From Ignavibacteria bacterium (GTDB taxonomy: Bacteria > Bacteroidota > Ignavibacteria > Kapaibacteriales > UBA2268): a stretch of 43,023 nt of DNA. Shown here piece after piece: positions 28,441 through 35,493 of the stretch. Every line of letters begins with the position of its first letter. Within the stretch, counting starts at the first letter, position 1. Made by a program: the position numbers and the translations under genes. Location of the stretch: assembly GCA_012518115.1 (NCBI GenBank), contig JAAYTD010000017.1, forward strand, positions 1-43,023, read 5' to 3'. Below the pieces are notes generated by a model. The model ran no database searches, was not told where the DNA came from, and saw nothing but the letters and a program-made list of their open reading frames with translations.

Positions 28441-29292
28441 ATGAAAATAATATACACCGCTAAAGAAATGACGGAAATTTCTTGCGAATTGATAAAAGCA
28501 GGAAAGACAATTGGTTTTGTTCCGACTATGGGAGCATTGCATTTAGGGCATTTAAGTTTATTTGAAGCTGTGAAACAATACGCTGATGTTGCGATGGCTT
28601 CAATATTTGTAAATCCTACTCAATTTGCGCCAAATGAAGATTTTGACAAGTATCCGCGTGATTTGAAAAAAGATGTTGAAATGGCGGAATTATATGGAAT
28701 AGATTATGTTTTTGCACCTTCTAATGACGAAATGTATTCAAAAAACTTTCTTACTAATATACATTTAGACGGCATTACAAAAGTTTTTGAAGGTGAAAGA
28801 CGTCCTACGCATTTTGATGGTGTTGCATTAGTTGTTGCGAAGTTATTTAACATAATAAAACCACATTATGCTTTTTTCGGTCAGAAAGATTATCAGCAAA
28901 CTTTAGTTATAAAGCAAATGGTAAAAGATCTTAATTTTGATATAGATGTTGTTGTAAGACCGACAGTTAGATTAGAAAATGGACTAGCTATGAGCTCGCG
29001 TAACAACTATTTGACTGACGATGAAAAAGAAAAAGCAACAATTATATATAAATCTATGTTAGAAGCAAAATCAGCAATTTCTTTAGGTGAGAGGAATAAA
29101 GAAAAAATTGTAAAAATAATTGTTGAAAAGATTGCGGAAGTACCTGAATTAAAAATAGATTATGTTGCAGTAGTGAAACAAAAAGATTTGTCGGAAGTAG
29201 ATAATTTTGTTAGTGGAGACGAAATTGTTATTTTAATTGCAGCATTTTTAGGAAAAACACGTTTAATTGATAATATGTTAATAACAGTTTAG
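28441..29292 (+). CDS. panC: Pantothenate synthetase
   Basis: Joins pantoate and beta-alanine with ATP, the last step of pantothenate synthesis. The ATP-binding HIGH-type motif is PTMGALHLGHLSL, followed by SIFVNPTQFAPNEDFDKYPR; later come FDGVALVVAKLFNIIKP, FFGQKDYQQ and the KMSKS-like MSSRNNYL. The start was set at the ATG at 28441 (283 residues), where the family N-terminus begins; an upstream in-frame TTG at 28390 would start inside the loop of the ilvE-panC hairpin and adds unconserved residues. No other pan gene is adjacent, and no clear promoter was found after the terminator. Confidence 0.94.
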   Translation: MKIIYTAKEMTEISCELIKAGKTIGFVPTMGALHLGHLSLFEAVKQYADVAMASIFVNPTQFAPNEDFDKYPRDLKKDVEMAELYGIDYVFAPSNDEMYSKNFLTNIHLDGITKVFEGERRPTHFDGVALVVAKLFNIIKPHYAFFGQKDYQQTLVIKQMVKDLNFDIDVVVRPTVRLENGLAMSSRNNYLTDDEKEKATIIYKSMLEAKSAISLGERNKEKIVKIIVEKIAEVPELKIDYVAVVKQKDLSEVDNFVSGDEIVILIAAFLGKTRLIDNMLITV

Positions 29293-29358
29293 AGCTAACA
29301 TGTTGAAATATATATTAGTTCAACAATTGCCAAAGATTTAAGTACTTCAATAATACTA

Positions 29359-29383
29359 CTCTTTTTGGTAAAGGGGTGGCAAC
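29359..29383 (+). repeat. Degenerate intergenic hairpin-repeat unit
   Basis: CTCTTTT at 29359-29365 and AAAGGGG at 29370-29376 can pair with G-U wobbles, followed by TGGCAACG. It matches the start of the better units at 29446 and 35304 (cccc...ggggTGGCA) but lacks the second hairpin and the TGACGGGG end. Confidence 0.55.
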
Positions 29384-29391
29384 GTGTATTC

Positions 29392-29449
29392 AAAAACCAC
29401 ACCTCCCCCGCTAGCGCGGGTACTCCTCTCAAGAGGAGAATTTTAAAAT
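29392..29449 (-). repeat. Inverted intergenic repeat with two adjacent hairpins
   Basis: Read on the minus strand: CTCCTC-TTGA-GAGGAG (plus positions 29438-29423) followed by CCCGC-GCTA-GCGGG (29420-29407) and GGAGGTGTGG. It faces the opposite way to the flanking units and shares their layout of two short hairpins after AAAATTC. It is within the 278-base gap between panC and the DnaJ-family gene. Confidence 0.6.
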
Positions 29450-29492
29450 TCCCCTTCTCAGAAGGGGTGGCAAACGAAGTTTGACGGGTAGT
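29446..29492 (+). repeat. Intergenic hairpin-repeat unit
   Basis: AATTCCCCTTCTCAGAAGGGG (first stem CCCCTTCT/AGAAGGGG at 29451-29467) then TGGCA, then CAAAC-GAA-GTTTG at 29471-29483, then TGACGGGTAGT. The same unit occurs at 35304-35352 with different stem bases but preserved pairing. Confidence 0.7.
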
Positions 29493-29540
29493 CAAAATTA
29501 TTATTTGAAATAGTATGACATATTAAAATATATAGATTTA

Positions 29541-29548
29541 TAAATTTG
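29541..29548 (+). promoter_or_regulatory. Possible -7 element of the dnaJ-family operon
   Basis: TAAATTTG matches TAnnTTTG 22 bases before the start at 29571. The nearest TTTG lies 33 bases upstream (29504-29507), too far, so only the -7 part is supported. Confidence 0.4.
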
Positions 29549-29570
29549 TATTATTTTTCTGAAGATAACA

Positions 29571-30527
29571 ATGGATTTTAAAGATTATTATAAAATATTA
29601 GGAGTTGAAAAGACAGCAACTTCTGACGAAATTAAAAAAGCATATAGAAAGTTAGCAAGGAAGTATCATCCTGATACAAGTAAAGATAGCAATGCAGAAA
29701 CAAAGTTTAAAGAAATTTCAGAAGCCTATGAGGTTCTAAAAGATAGCGAAAAACGTAAAAAATACGATACATTAGGGAACTCGTATTCACGTTTTAAAAC
29801 GAAAGGTGGAAGTCCAAATGATTTTCGTTGGTCGGATTGGTATAGTGAAGCTTTTAATGATAGAGCAACAACTTCTTCTAAAAGGCAAACTGTAAACGAT
29901 TTTTTTAATTCAGGCGGTGGAGTTTCCGATTTTTTTGAAAGGATTTTTGGTTCAACATCAAATAAGGGTAAAAATTTCTATCAGCAGACAAAAGAAAGAC
30001 CTACTGTGCGCGCTAGAAAAGGTAAAGATTTTGAAACGCAAGTCCAAATTTCCTTAGAAGATGCGTTTAAGGGAACAACAAGAATACTGAATACGAATAC
30101 AGAAAGAATTGAAGTAAAATTTAAGCCCGGCATTGCTGATGGACAAGTCCAAAAAATTCCAGAAAAAGGATATAAAAGTACTACGGGTGGAAAAAACGGT
30201 GATTTGTTAATAACTGTTAAAATTGAAAAGAACAAAACTTATGAACGTCGAGGAAATGATCTCTATATGAATACCGATATTGATCTGTTTACGGCTTTGT
30301 TAGGTGATAAAATCACTGTAAAAACTTTCTTCGGAACTTTTAGCGTAACAGTTCCGCCGGAAACACAAGCGGGGAAAACGTTTAAATTATCAGGTCAAGG
30401 AATGCCAAAATATAATACGAACCAAAGAGGAGATTTATACATTATAATAAATGTAATCTTGCCGAAAAATTTGACAGATAAAGAAATTGAAATGTATAAA
30501 ACATTAAGAGAAATGAGAAAAAAATAA
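29571..30527 (+). CDS. DnaJ-family co-chaperone, CbpA-like (no zinc finger)
   Basis: A 318-residue J-domain protein. The J domain is at 1-70 with [20 protein letters not shown] and the HPD tripeptide at 33-35, which stimulates DnaK ATPase. A Gly/Phe-rich linker follows ([17 protein letters not shown]). The cysteine-rich zinc finger of DnaJ itself is missing, and the C-terminal substrate-binding domain starts near 148 ([14 protein letters not shown], then the [19 protein letters not shown] type sequence), so it is of the CbpA/DnaJ type II class. It opens a probable operon with the next four genes. A repeat-rich spacer lies before it. Confidence 0.9.
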   Translation: MDFKDYYKILGVEKTATSDEIKKAYRKLARKYHPDTSKDSNAETKFKEISEAYEVLKDSEKRKKYDTLGNSYSRFKTKGGSPNDFRWSDWYSEAFNDRATTSSKRQTVNDFFNSGGGVSDFFERIFGSTSNKGKNFYQQTKERPTVRARKGKDFETQVQISLEDAFKGTTRILNTNTERIEVKFKPGIADGQVQKIPEKGYKSTTGGKNGDLLITVKIEKNKTYERRGNDLYMNTDIDLFTALLGDKITVKTFFGTFSVTVPPETQAGKTFKLSGQGMPKYNTNQRGDLYIIINVILPKNLTDKEIEMYKTLREMRKK

Positions 30528-30596
30528 GATTTTAATTTCTGTATTTCTATTTTTTTTGTGTTTTTTGACGATTATTATTTTATTACAAAACATTGG

Positions 30597-31469
30597 ATGA
30601 TGAAAAATATGAGCAGTAGAGTTGTAAAAACAATATTTGTGATTTTTATATTGAGTTTGTGTAGCGTAACAGGAAAGTCCGCTATTACAAAGCGTTCGAT
30701 GTTTTTTTATGTTGATAATATAAAAAAAAATATAAGCTATATAGAAATAAATAACATAAGATATGTGCCAATAGAGCAATTGTTACAAATTGTCAATAAA
30801 GATATAAAATTTGATAAAAACAATAATTGCCTAAAAACAGAAAATGAAAGACTAAAAATATACTCTGCTTGCAGTAATTTTTATATAGCTTTTATAAAGC
30901 AAGATTTAGATTGTATTCTTCAACTTACACTTCCAACTATTTGTGAACAAAAAGAAGTATATGTTCCTATTAATTCATTTATTCAAGGACTTGCGGCAAA
31001 GTTAGATATTAATTATGACTTACTTGATAATTCCATATTTATAGAAACGAATGAAAAATATCTGATTTTTTTTGAGCTAAATCAAGAACTAGCTAATAAG
31101 CAAATAGCAAATCAAACAATCAAAAAAGATACTATACAAAAAGATATTAACAATTCAATAAAAACTTCTTTTATTTTAACGGATACTTTGCCTAAACTAT
31201 CTCAAGTACCATTAAATCAAGAACTACCATTAAAAAATATAAATATGAAAATGGATAACGAGCTTGATAAATTAGATATAGGTATAAAGAAAAATATATT
31301 CAAAGAAAAGCAATATATCCAGAAGCCAAAGTTCCAAATTGCACCTATGCAAGCTAAAGTATTACAAGATACTCTTAATGATATAACAAGAGATCAGCCT
31401 AATAGAAGATATTCCATTCCTGATTATTTAATTAAAAGAAAATTAGAGGAATTGACGGAAGAAAAATAA
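30597..31469 (+). CDS. Secreted protein with copper amine oxidase N-terminal-like domain
   Basis: The start was set at ATG 30597 (290 residues); an upstream GTG at 30558 is weaker because the signal peptide (charged start MMKNMSSRVVK then VFIL segment ending SVTGKSA) begins here. Residues about 45-150 have the two-part YVPIEQLLQIVN and YVPINSFIQGLAAKLDINYD pattern of the copper amine oxidase N-terminal (stalk) domain found in many secreted proteins. The rest is a low-complexity charged region rich in Gln, Asn and Lys with no recognised catalytic motif. It is exported, probably to the periplasm. It sits 30 bases after the DnaJ-family gene and one base before the methyltransferase gene. Function unknown. 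Confidence 0.7.
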   Translation: MMKNMSSRVVKTIFVIFILSLCSVTGKSAITKRSMFFYVDNIKKNISYIEINNIRYVPIEQLLQIVNKDIKFDKNNNCLKTENERLKIYSACSNFYIAFIKQDLDCILQLTLPTICEQKEVYVPINSFIQGLAAKLDINYDLLDNSIFIETNEKYLIFFELNQELANKQIANQTIKKDTIQKDINNSIKTSFILTDTLPKLSQVPLNQELPLKNINMKMDNELDKLDIGIKKNIFKEKQYIQKPKFQIAPMQAKVLQDTLNDITRDQPNRRYSIPDYLIKRKLEELTEEK

Positions 31470-31470
31470 C

Positions 31471-32013
31471 ATGCGGAAACTAACTTACGAAGAGATTTTA
31501 TCAGAACGAATATCAGATACCGATTTTATTTTAAAAGCCAAAGCTCCTATTAATGTGATTTTACATAATGTACGTAGTATGTACAATGTAGGATCTTTTT
31601 TTCGTACTTGCGATTCAGCTTCTATAAATGAATTAATTTTAACAGGTTATACACCTTATCCACCAAGAAAAGAGATAGATAAGACAGCTTTAGGTGCAAC
31701 AAAAACAGTGAAATGGAGCTATGAAAGTGATATTATAGCAGCTATTAATTTACAGAAACAGAAGGGCTATAAAGTTTTTGCAGTTGAATTAACGGATAGA
31801 AAGCGTTTATACAATTCTTTAGCAATAGATGATTATCCGCTTTGTTTAGTTTTTGGAAACGAGTTAATAGGAATTGATGATGATGTTATTGCTGAATGTT
31901 ATGATTCGCTTGAAATTCCTATGTACGGCACTAAGCATTCCTTAAATGTAGCAGTTGCGGGCGGTATTGTGATTTATGAAGCTTTACATTGTTGGAAAAG
32001 TTTTGAAAAATAA
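31471..32013 (+). CDS. TrmH/SpoU-family RNA 2'-O-methyltransferase
   Basis: A 180-residue SPOUT methyltransferase that uses S-adenosylmethionine to methylate a ribose 2'-OH in tRNA or rRNA. Motif 1 is NVRSMYNVGSFFRT with the catalytic Arg, motif 2 is LVFGNELIGI and motif 3 is PMYGTKHSLNVAVAGGI, which together form the trefoil knot. There is no extra RNA-binding domain, so the site modified cannot be predicted. It starts one base after the preceding gene's stop and is 12 bases before the HesB-like gene, so it is translated within the same operon. Confidence 0.92.
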   Translation: MRKLTYEEILSERISDTDFILKAKAPINVILHNVRSMYNVGSFFRTCDSASINELILTGYTPYPPRKEIDKTALGATKTVKWSYESDIIAAINLQKQKGYKVFAVELTDRKRLYNSLAIDDYPLCLVFGNELIGIDDDVIAECYDSLEIPMYGTKHSLNVAVAGGIVIYEALHCWKSFEK

Positions 32014-32018
32014 AGGAG
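32012..32018 (+). promoter_or_regulatory. Shine-Dalgarno site of the HesB-like gene
   Basis: AAAGGAG lies seven bases before the ATG at 32026, a stronger ribosome site than most starts here have. Confidence 0.6.
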
Positions 32019-32025
32019 TTTTTTT

Positions 32026-32445
32026 ATGAATAGATTTTTTAGAAATCTTGACGATTTTGAGGTTATTTCACCTGAAGTTATTGGTGCTACTTTAGAAGAT
32101 GATATTATTTTTACTAAAAAGGCAATGGAAAAAATTGTCGTTTTTTTAGATGAGTTGAAAAAAGATACAGAAGAAAAGTATTTTATTAGACTTACAGCAA
32201 AACATTCAAAAAATCATTCAAAACGTTTTTCTATATTAGTGGAAGATGAGATAACTGAGAATGATAAGGTATTTGAATTACATAAAGTTACAATTGTTAT
32301 AGATGCAAAAAGCATATTCTATTTTATGGGTGTTATTATAGATTATGTAGACCAAGGAAACAAAGGGTTTGTATTTATTGATAATTTTGATGAAAATACT
32401 GTCTTACCTTCTGAAATGAGTGAAGGAGGAACAAACTTTGAATAA
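32026..32445 (+). CDS. HesB/IscA-fold protein lacking all cysteines
   Basis: A 139-residue protein whose pattern follows A-type Fe-S carriers (HesB/IscA/ErpA). FTKKAMEKIVVFLDEL matches the first helix, VTIVIDAKSIFYFMGVIIDYV matches the strand-loop-strand 'vvvD..S..yl.G..iDyv', and GNKGFVFIDN matches 'gFxfxNP'. Yet the protein has no cysteine at all: the GCSG position reads KHSKNHSKR and the C-terminal CGCG becomes a SEMSEGG tail. So it probably cannot hold a cluster in the usual way. It lies between a methyltransferase and uvrA, 14 bases before uvrA. It may be a degenerate Fe-S carrier with a structural or binding role; function unknown. Fold assignment is by motif only. Confidence 0.6.
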   Translation: MNRFFRNLDDFEVISPEVIGATLEDDIIFTKKAMEKIVVFLDELKKDTEEKYFIRLTAKHSKNHSKRFSILVEDEITENDKVFELHKVTIVIDAKSIFYFMGVIIDYVDQGNKGFVFIDNFDENTVLPSEMSEGGTNFE

Positions 32446-32459
32446 AATCTGAACAGGCA

Positions 32460-35291
32460 ATGGAAAAAATAAATTCTGAGTTTTTAGAAATTATAATTAA
32501 AGGTGCTAGGGAAAACAATTTAAAGAATATAGATATAGCTATCCCACGTAATAAGTTAGTTGTTATTACAGGCGTTTCCGGTTCAGGTAAATCTTCTTTA
32601 GCATTTGACACAATCTATGCAGAGGGACAACGTCGGTATATGCAAGGTTTATCTTCTTATGCTAAGCAATTTATGGATGTTATGAAGAAACCTGATGTTG
32701 ATACAATTGAAGGTTTATCGCCCTCTATTTCTATTGAACAGAGAACAACTTCCCGCAATCCTAATTCTACAGTTGGAACAGCTACCGAAATATATAATTA
32801 TTTGCGTTTATTATTTGCAAGAATCGGAGTGCAATACTGTTCAAATTGTAATATTCCTGTAGTCAAAAAAAATATTGATCAAATTATCAAAGAAATTTTT
32901 GAAAAATTTTATGAGAAATCAATTATTATTCTTACACCTTTAGTTGTTGGTCGCAAAGGGCATTATAAAGAATTATTCGCCTCTTTAATTGCTAAAGGTT
33001 TTACGCGTGTCAGAATAGATGGAGTTATAACAAAGCTTACATTTGATATGCACGTTGAAAGATACAAGATACATGATATTGAATTAGTTATTGATAAATG
33101 TGATGTGTTGTCAGAAAACGAATTGCGTATAAAAACTGCTTGTGAGCTAGCTATAGATAAAGGTGAAGGAAGTGTTTTAATAATAGAAGATGGAAACGAA
33201 GAGAATTTACAGTATTTTAACATAAATTATGTTTGTCCTACTTGCTATAAGTCTTATAAATCTCTATCACCTAATATGTTTTCTTTTAATACTCATTATG
33301 GAGCTTGTCAATATTGCAATGGGCTTGGTGAAATAGAAGAGTTTGTTTTAGACTTATTAATTCCTAATAAAAATATTTCAATGTTGGATGGTGCCGTTCC
33401 ATTTTTAGGAAGATACAATAAAACTTGGCTTTGGTTACAAGTTGAAAAATATGCTGCTGATGAAAATATAGATTTATCTGTTCCAATTAATGCTTTATCG
33501 GAAGAAAAACTACAAACTTTTCTTTACGGCAACAATGCGAAAACAAAAGATAAGAACAAGCTATTTAATGGATTTATCACTACTTTAGATTCTTTATATA
33601 ACAACGCTTTTTCAACTGCTCAAAAAAAAGAATTAGATGAATATAGAGAAGTTAAAATTTGTCCGCAATGCAATGGAAGTCGTTTAACAACAGAAAGTAA
33701 TTTTGTAAAAATATATGACACAACTGTTAACGATATAGTAAGCTTAGATATTAAACTAGCTATAAATTATTTCAAATCGTTAGAAAAAAAACTTAATAAT
33801 ACAGAAAGAGAGATAGCTGCTATGATTTTGAAAGAAATCAAAGAGCGTTTAGTTTTTTTAGAAAATGTAGGTCTATCGTATCTTTCCTTGAATAGAAAAA
33901 TGGGTACTTTATCAGGTGGTGAAGCACAAAGAGTTCGACTAGCTTCGCAAATAGGGGCGCAACTTGTTGGAATTACTTATGTTTTAGATGAACCTAGCAT
34001 AGGATTACATCAACAAGACAATAAGAAGCTAATAGAATCATTAAAACAACTACGAGATTTAGAAAATTCAGTAATAGTTGTTGAGCATGATAAAGCTATG
34101 ATAGAAGAGGCTGATTTTATTGTAGATTGTGGTCCTGGAGCAGGTAATTATGGTGGAGATATAAATTTTGCTGTAAGTCGAAATAAATTAAAATCGTTAG
34201 ATAAGGAAAAAATTGCTTCTTCTTTGACGGCTCAATATTTAATAGGTGAAAAACAAATTGAACTACCTAAAGAAGTACGTAAACCTAATGAAAATAATAT
34301 GTTAGAGCTCATTGGAGCTAGTGGAAATAATTTGAAAGATGTTGATTTGAAAATTCCACTCGGATTGTTCATTTGCGTTACAGGTATAAGTGGTTCTGGA
34401 AAATCCTCTTTGATTAATGATACTCTTTATCCAATTTTATCTAATAAAATTTATCATAATTCTAACTTAAGTGTATTAAAATATAAAGAAATAAGAGGAG
34501 TAGAAAATATAAATAAGGTTATAGAAGTCGATCAAGCACCTATAGGTAGGACACCGCGTTCTAATCCTGCGACTTATACGAAATTATTTAGTAGTATTAG
34601 AAATTGTTTTGTTCAATTGCCTGAAGCAGTTATTCGCGGTTATAAAGTAGGACGTTTTTCATTTAATGTTCCGGGCGGGCGTTGTGAAGCTTGTGAAGGT
34701 TCGGGTATGAAAAAGTTGGAGATGAACTTTTTACCTGATTTATATGTTCCTTGTGATATTTGCAATGGAAAACGCTATAATGAAGAAACATTACAGGTTA
34801 AGTATAATGGCAAATCTATTTCTGACGTTTTAGATATGACTGTAAGAGAAGCGTTATCTTTCTTTGAAAATTTACCTAATATTAAAGAGAAATTGCAAGT
34901 ATTAAATGATGTTGGACTTAGCTATATTAAACTTGGACAGCAAGCTACTACACTTTCGGGCGGAGAGGCTCAAAGAGTAAAGCTAGCTTATGAACTTTCA
35001 AAGCGCGCTACGAATAAAACTTTATTTTTACTTGATGAACCAACAACAGGACTGCATTTTGAAGATATTCGTATGCTACTTATTTTATTGCAAAAATTAG
35101 TAGATAAAGGAAATACAGTGATTGTAATAGAGCATAATTTAGATGTAATAAAATGTGCTGATTGGATTATTGATATGGGACCTGGCGGAGGCGAGGCGGG
35201 TGGAAAAATCATTGCTGAAGGAGCTCCTTACGATATAGTGAAAAACAAGAAAAGTATAACGGGAAAATACTTAAAAAATGAATTAATATAA
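32460..35291 (+). CDS. uvrA: Excinuclease ABC subunit A (UvrA)
   Basis: The damage-recognition ATPase of nucleotide excision repair; loads UvrB at lesions. The 943 residues hold two ABC ATPase cores with GVSGSGKSSLAFDT near 33-46 and GISGSGKSSLIND in the second half, signatures GGEAQRVRLA and GGEAQRVKLA, and zinc-binding sites including YVCPTCYK with CQYC and, in the second half, RCEACEGSGMK with CDICNGKRY. The insertion YIKLGQQATTLSGGEAQR is typical UvrA. It is the last gene of the dnaJ-to-uvrA operon (32026 to 32460 separated by 14 bases). A hairpin-rich spacer follows instead of a plain terminator. Confidence 0.97.
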   Translation: MEKINSEFLEIIIKGARENNLKNIDIAIPRNKLVVITGVSGSGKSSLAFDTIYAEGQRRYMQGLSSYAKQFMDVMKKPDVDTIEGLSPSISIEQRTTSRNPNSTVGTATEIYNYLRLLFARIGVQYCSNCNIPVVKKNIDQIIKEIFEKFYEKSIIILTPLVVGRKGHYKELFASLIAKGFTRVRIDGVITKLTFDMHVERYKIHDIELVIDKCDVLSENELRIKTACELAIDKGEGSVLIIEDGNEENLQYFNINYVCPTCYKSYKSLSPNMFSFNTHYGACQYCNGLGEIEEFVLDLLIPNKNISMLDGAVPFLGRYNKTWLWLQVEKYAADENIDLSVPINALSEEKLQTFLYGNNAKTKDKNKLFNGFITTLDSLYNNAFSTAQKKELDEYREVKICPQCNGSRLTTESNFVKIYDTTVNDIVSLDIKLAINYFKSLEKKLNNTEREIAAMILKEIKERLVFLENVGLSYLSLNRKMGTLSGGEAQRVRLASQIGAQLVGITYVLDEPSIGLHQQDNKKLIESLKQLRDLENSVIVVEHDKAMIEEADFIVDCGPGAGNYGGDINFAVSRNKLKSLDKEKIASSLTAQYLIGEKQIELPKEVRKPNENNMLELIGASGNNLKDVDLKIPLGLFICVTGISGSGKSSLINDTLYPILSNKIYHNSNLSVLKYKEIRGVENINKVIEVDQAPIGRTPRSNPATYTKLFSSIRNCFVQLPEAVIRGYKVGRFSFNVPGGRCEACEGSGMKKLEMNFLPDLYVPCDICNGKRYNEETLQVKYNGKSISDVLDMTVREALSFFENLPNIKEKLQVLNDVGLSYIKLGQQATTLSGGEAQRVKLAYELSKRATNKTLFLLDEPTTGLHFEDIRMLLILLQKLVDKGNTVIVIEHNLDVIKCADWIIDMGPGGGEAGGKIIAEGAPYDIVKNKKSITGKYLKNELI

Positions 35292-35303
35292 CATTGAATT
35301 TAA

Positions 35304-35352
35304 AATTCCCCTTTGGTACAAAGGGGTGGCAGGCGAAGCCTGACGGGGTAGT
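35304..35352 (+). repeat. Intergenic hairpin-repeat unit (second locus)
   Basis: CCCCTTT at 35309-35315 and AAAGGGG at 35321-35327 form the first stem with GGTAC loop; TGGCA follows; then CAGGC-GAA-GCCTG at 35331-35343; then TGACGGGGTAGT. It is the same unit as 29446-29492 with compensatory changes in the second stem (CAAAC/GTTTG there). Confidence 0.7.
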
Positions 35353-35380
35353 TAATACACGATATTCTCAAAAAATGAGG

Positions 35381-35414
35381 TAGAACACCAATTCTACATA
35401 CGCTCCACAGGAGA
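35381..35414 (+). repeat. Two short hairpins beside the repeat unit
   Basis: GTAGAA at 35381-35386 pairs with TTCTAC at 35393-35398, and CTCC at 35404-35407 pairs with GGAG at 35411-35414. They lie in the same intergenic gap between uvrA and the second ABC-F gene; whether they belong to the repeat is not known. Confidence 0.45.
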
Positions 35415-35493
35415 AGAATTAGACGACTATATTTTGGATAAAAATAATATTCAAAATTGTATAATATAATAAAAAAATAAGACACTTAAAATT

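Noticed and set aside
29295-29495. Open frame on the minus strand across the repeat cluster.
   Set aside because: It is a translation of the intergenic hairpin repeats, has no ribosome site and no recognisable protein features.
35300-35485. Open frame on the minus strand after uvrA.
   Set aside because: It also runs through the hairpin repeat, overlaps the structured region and has no coding support.
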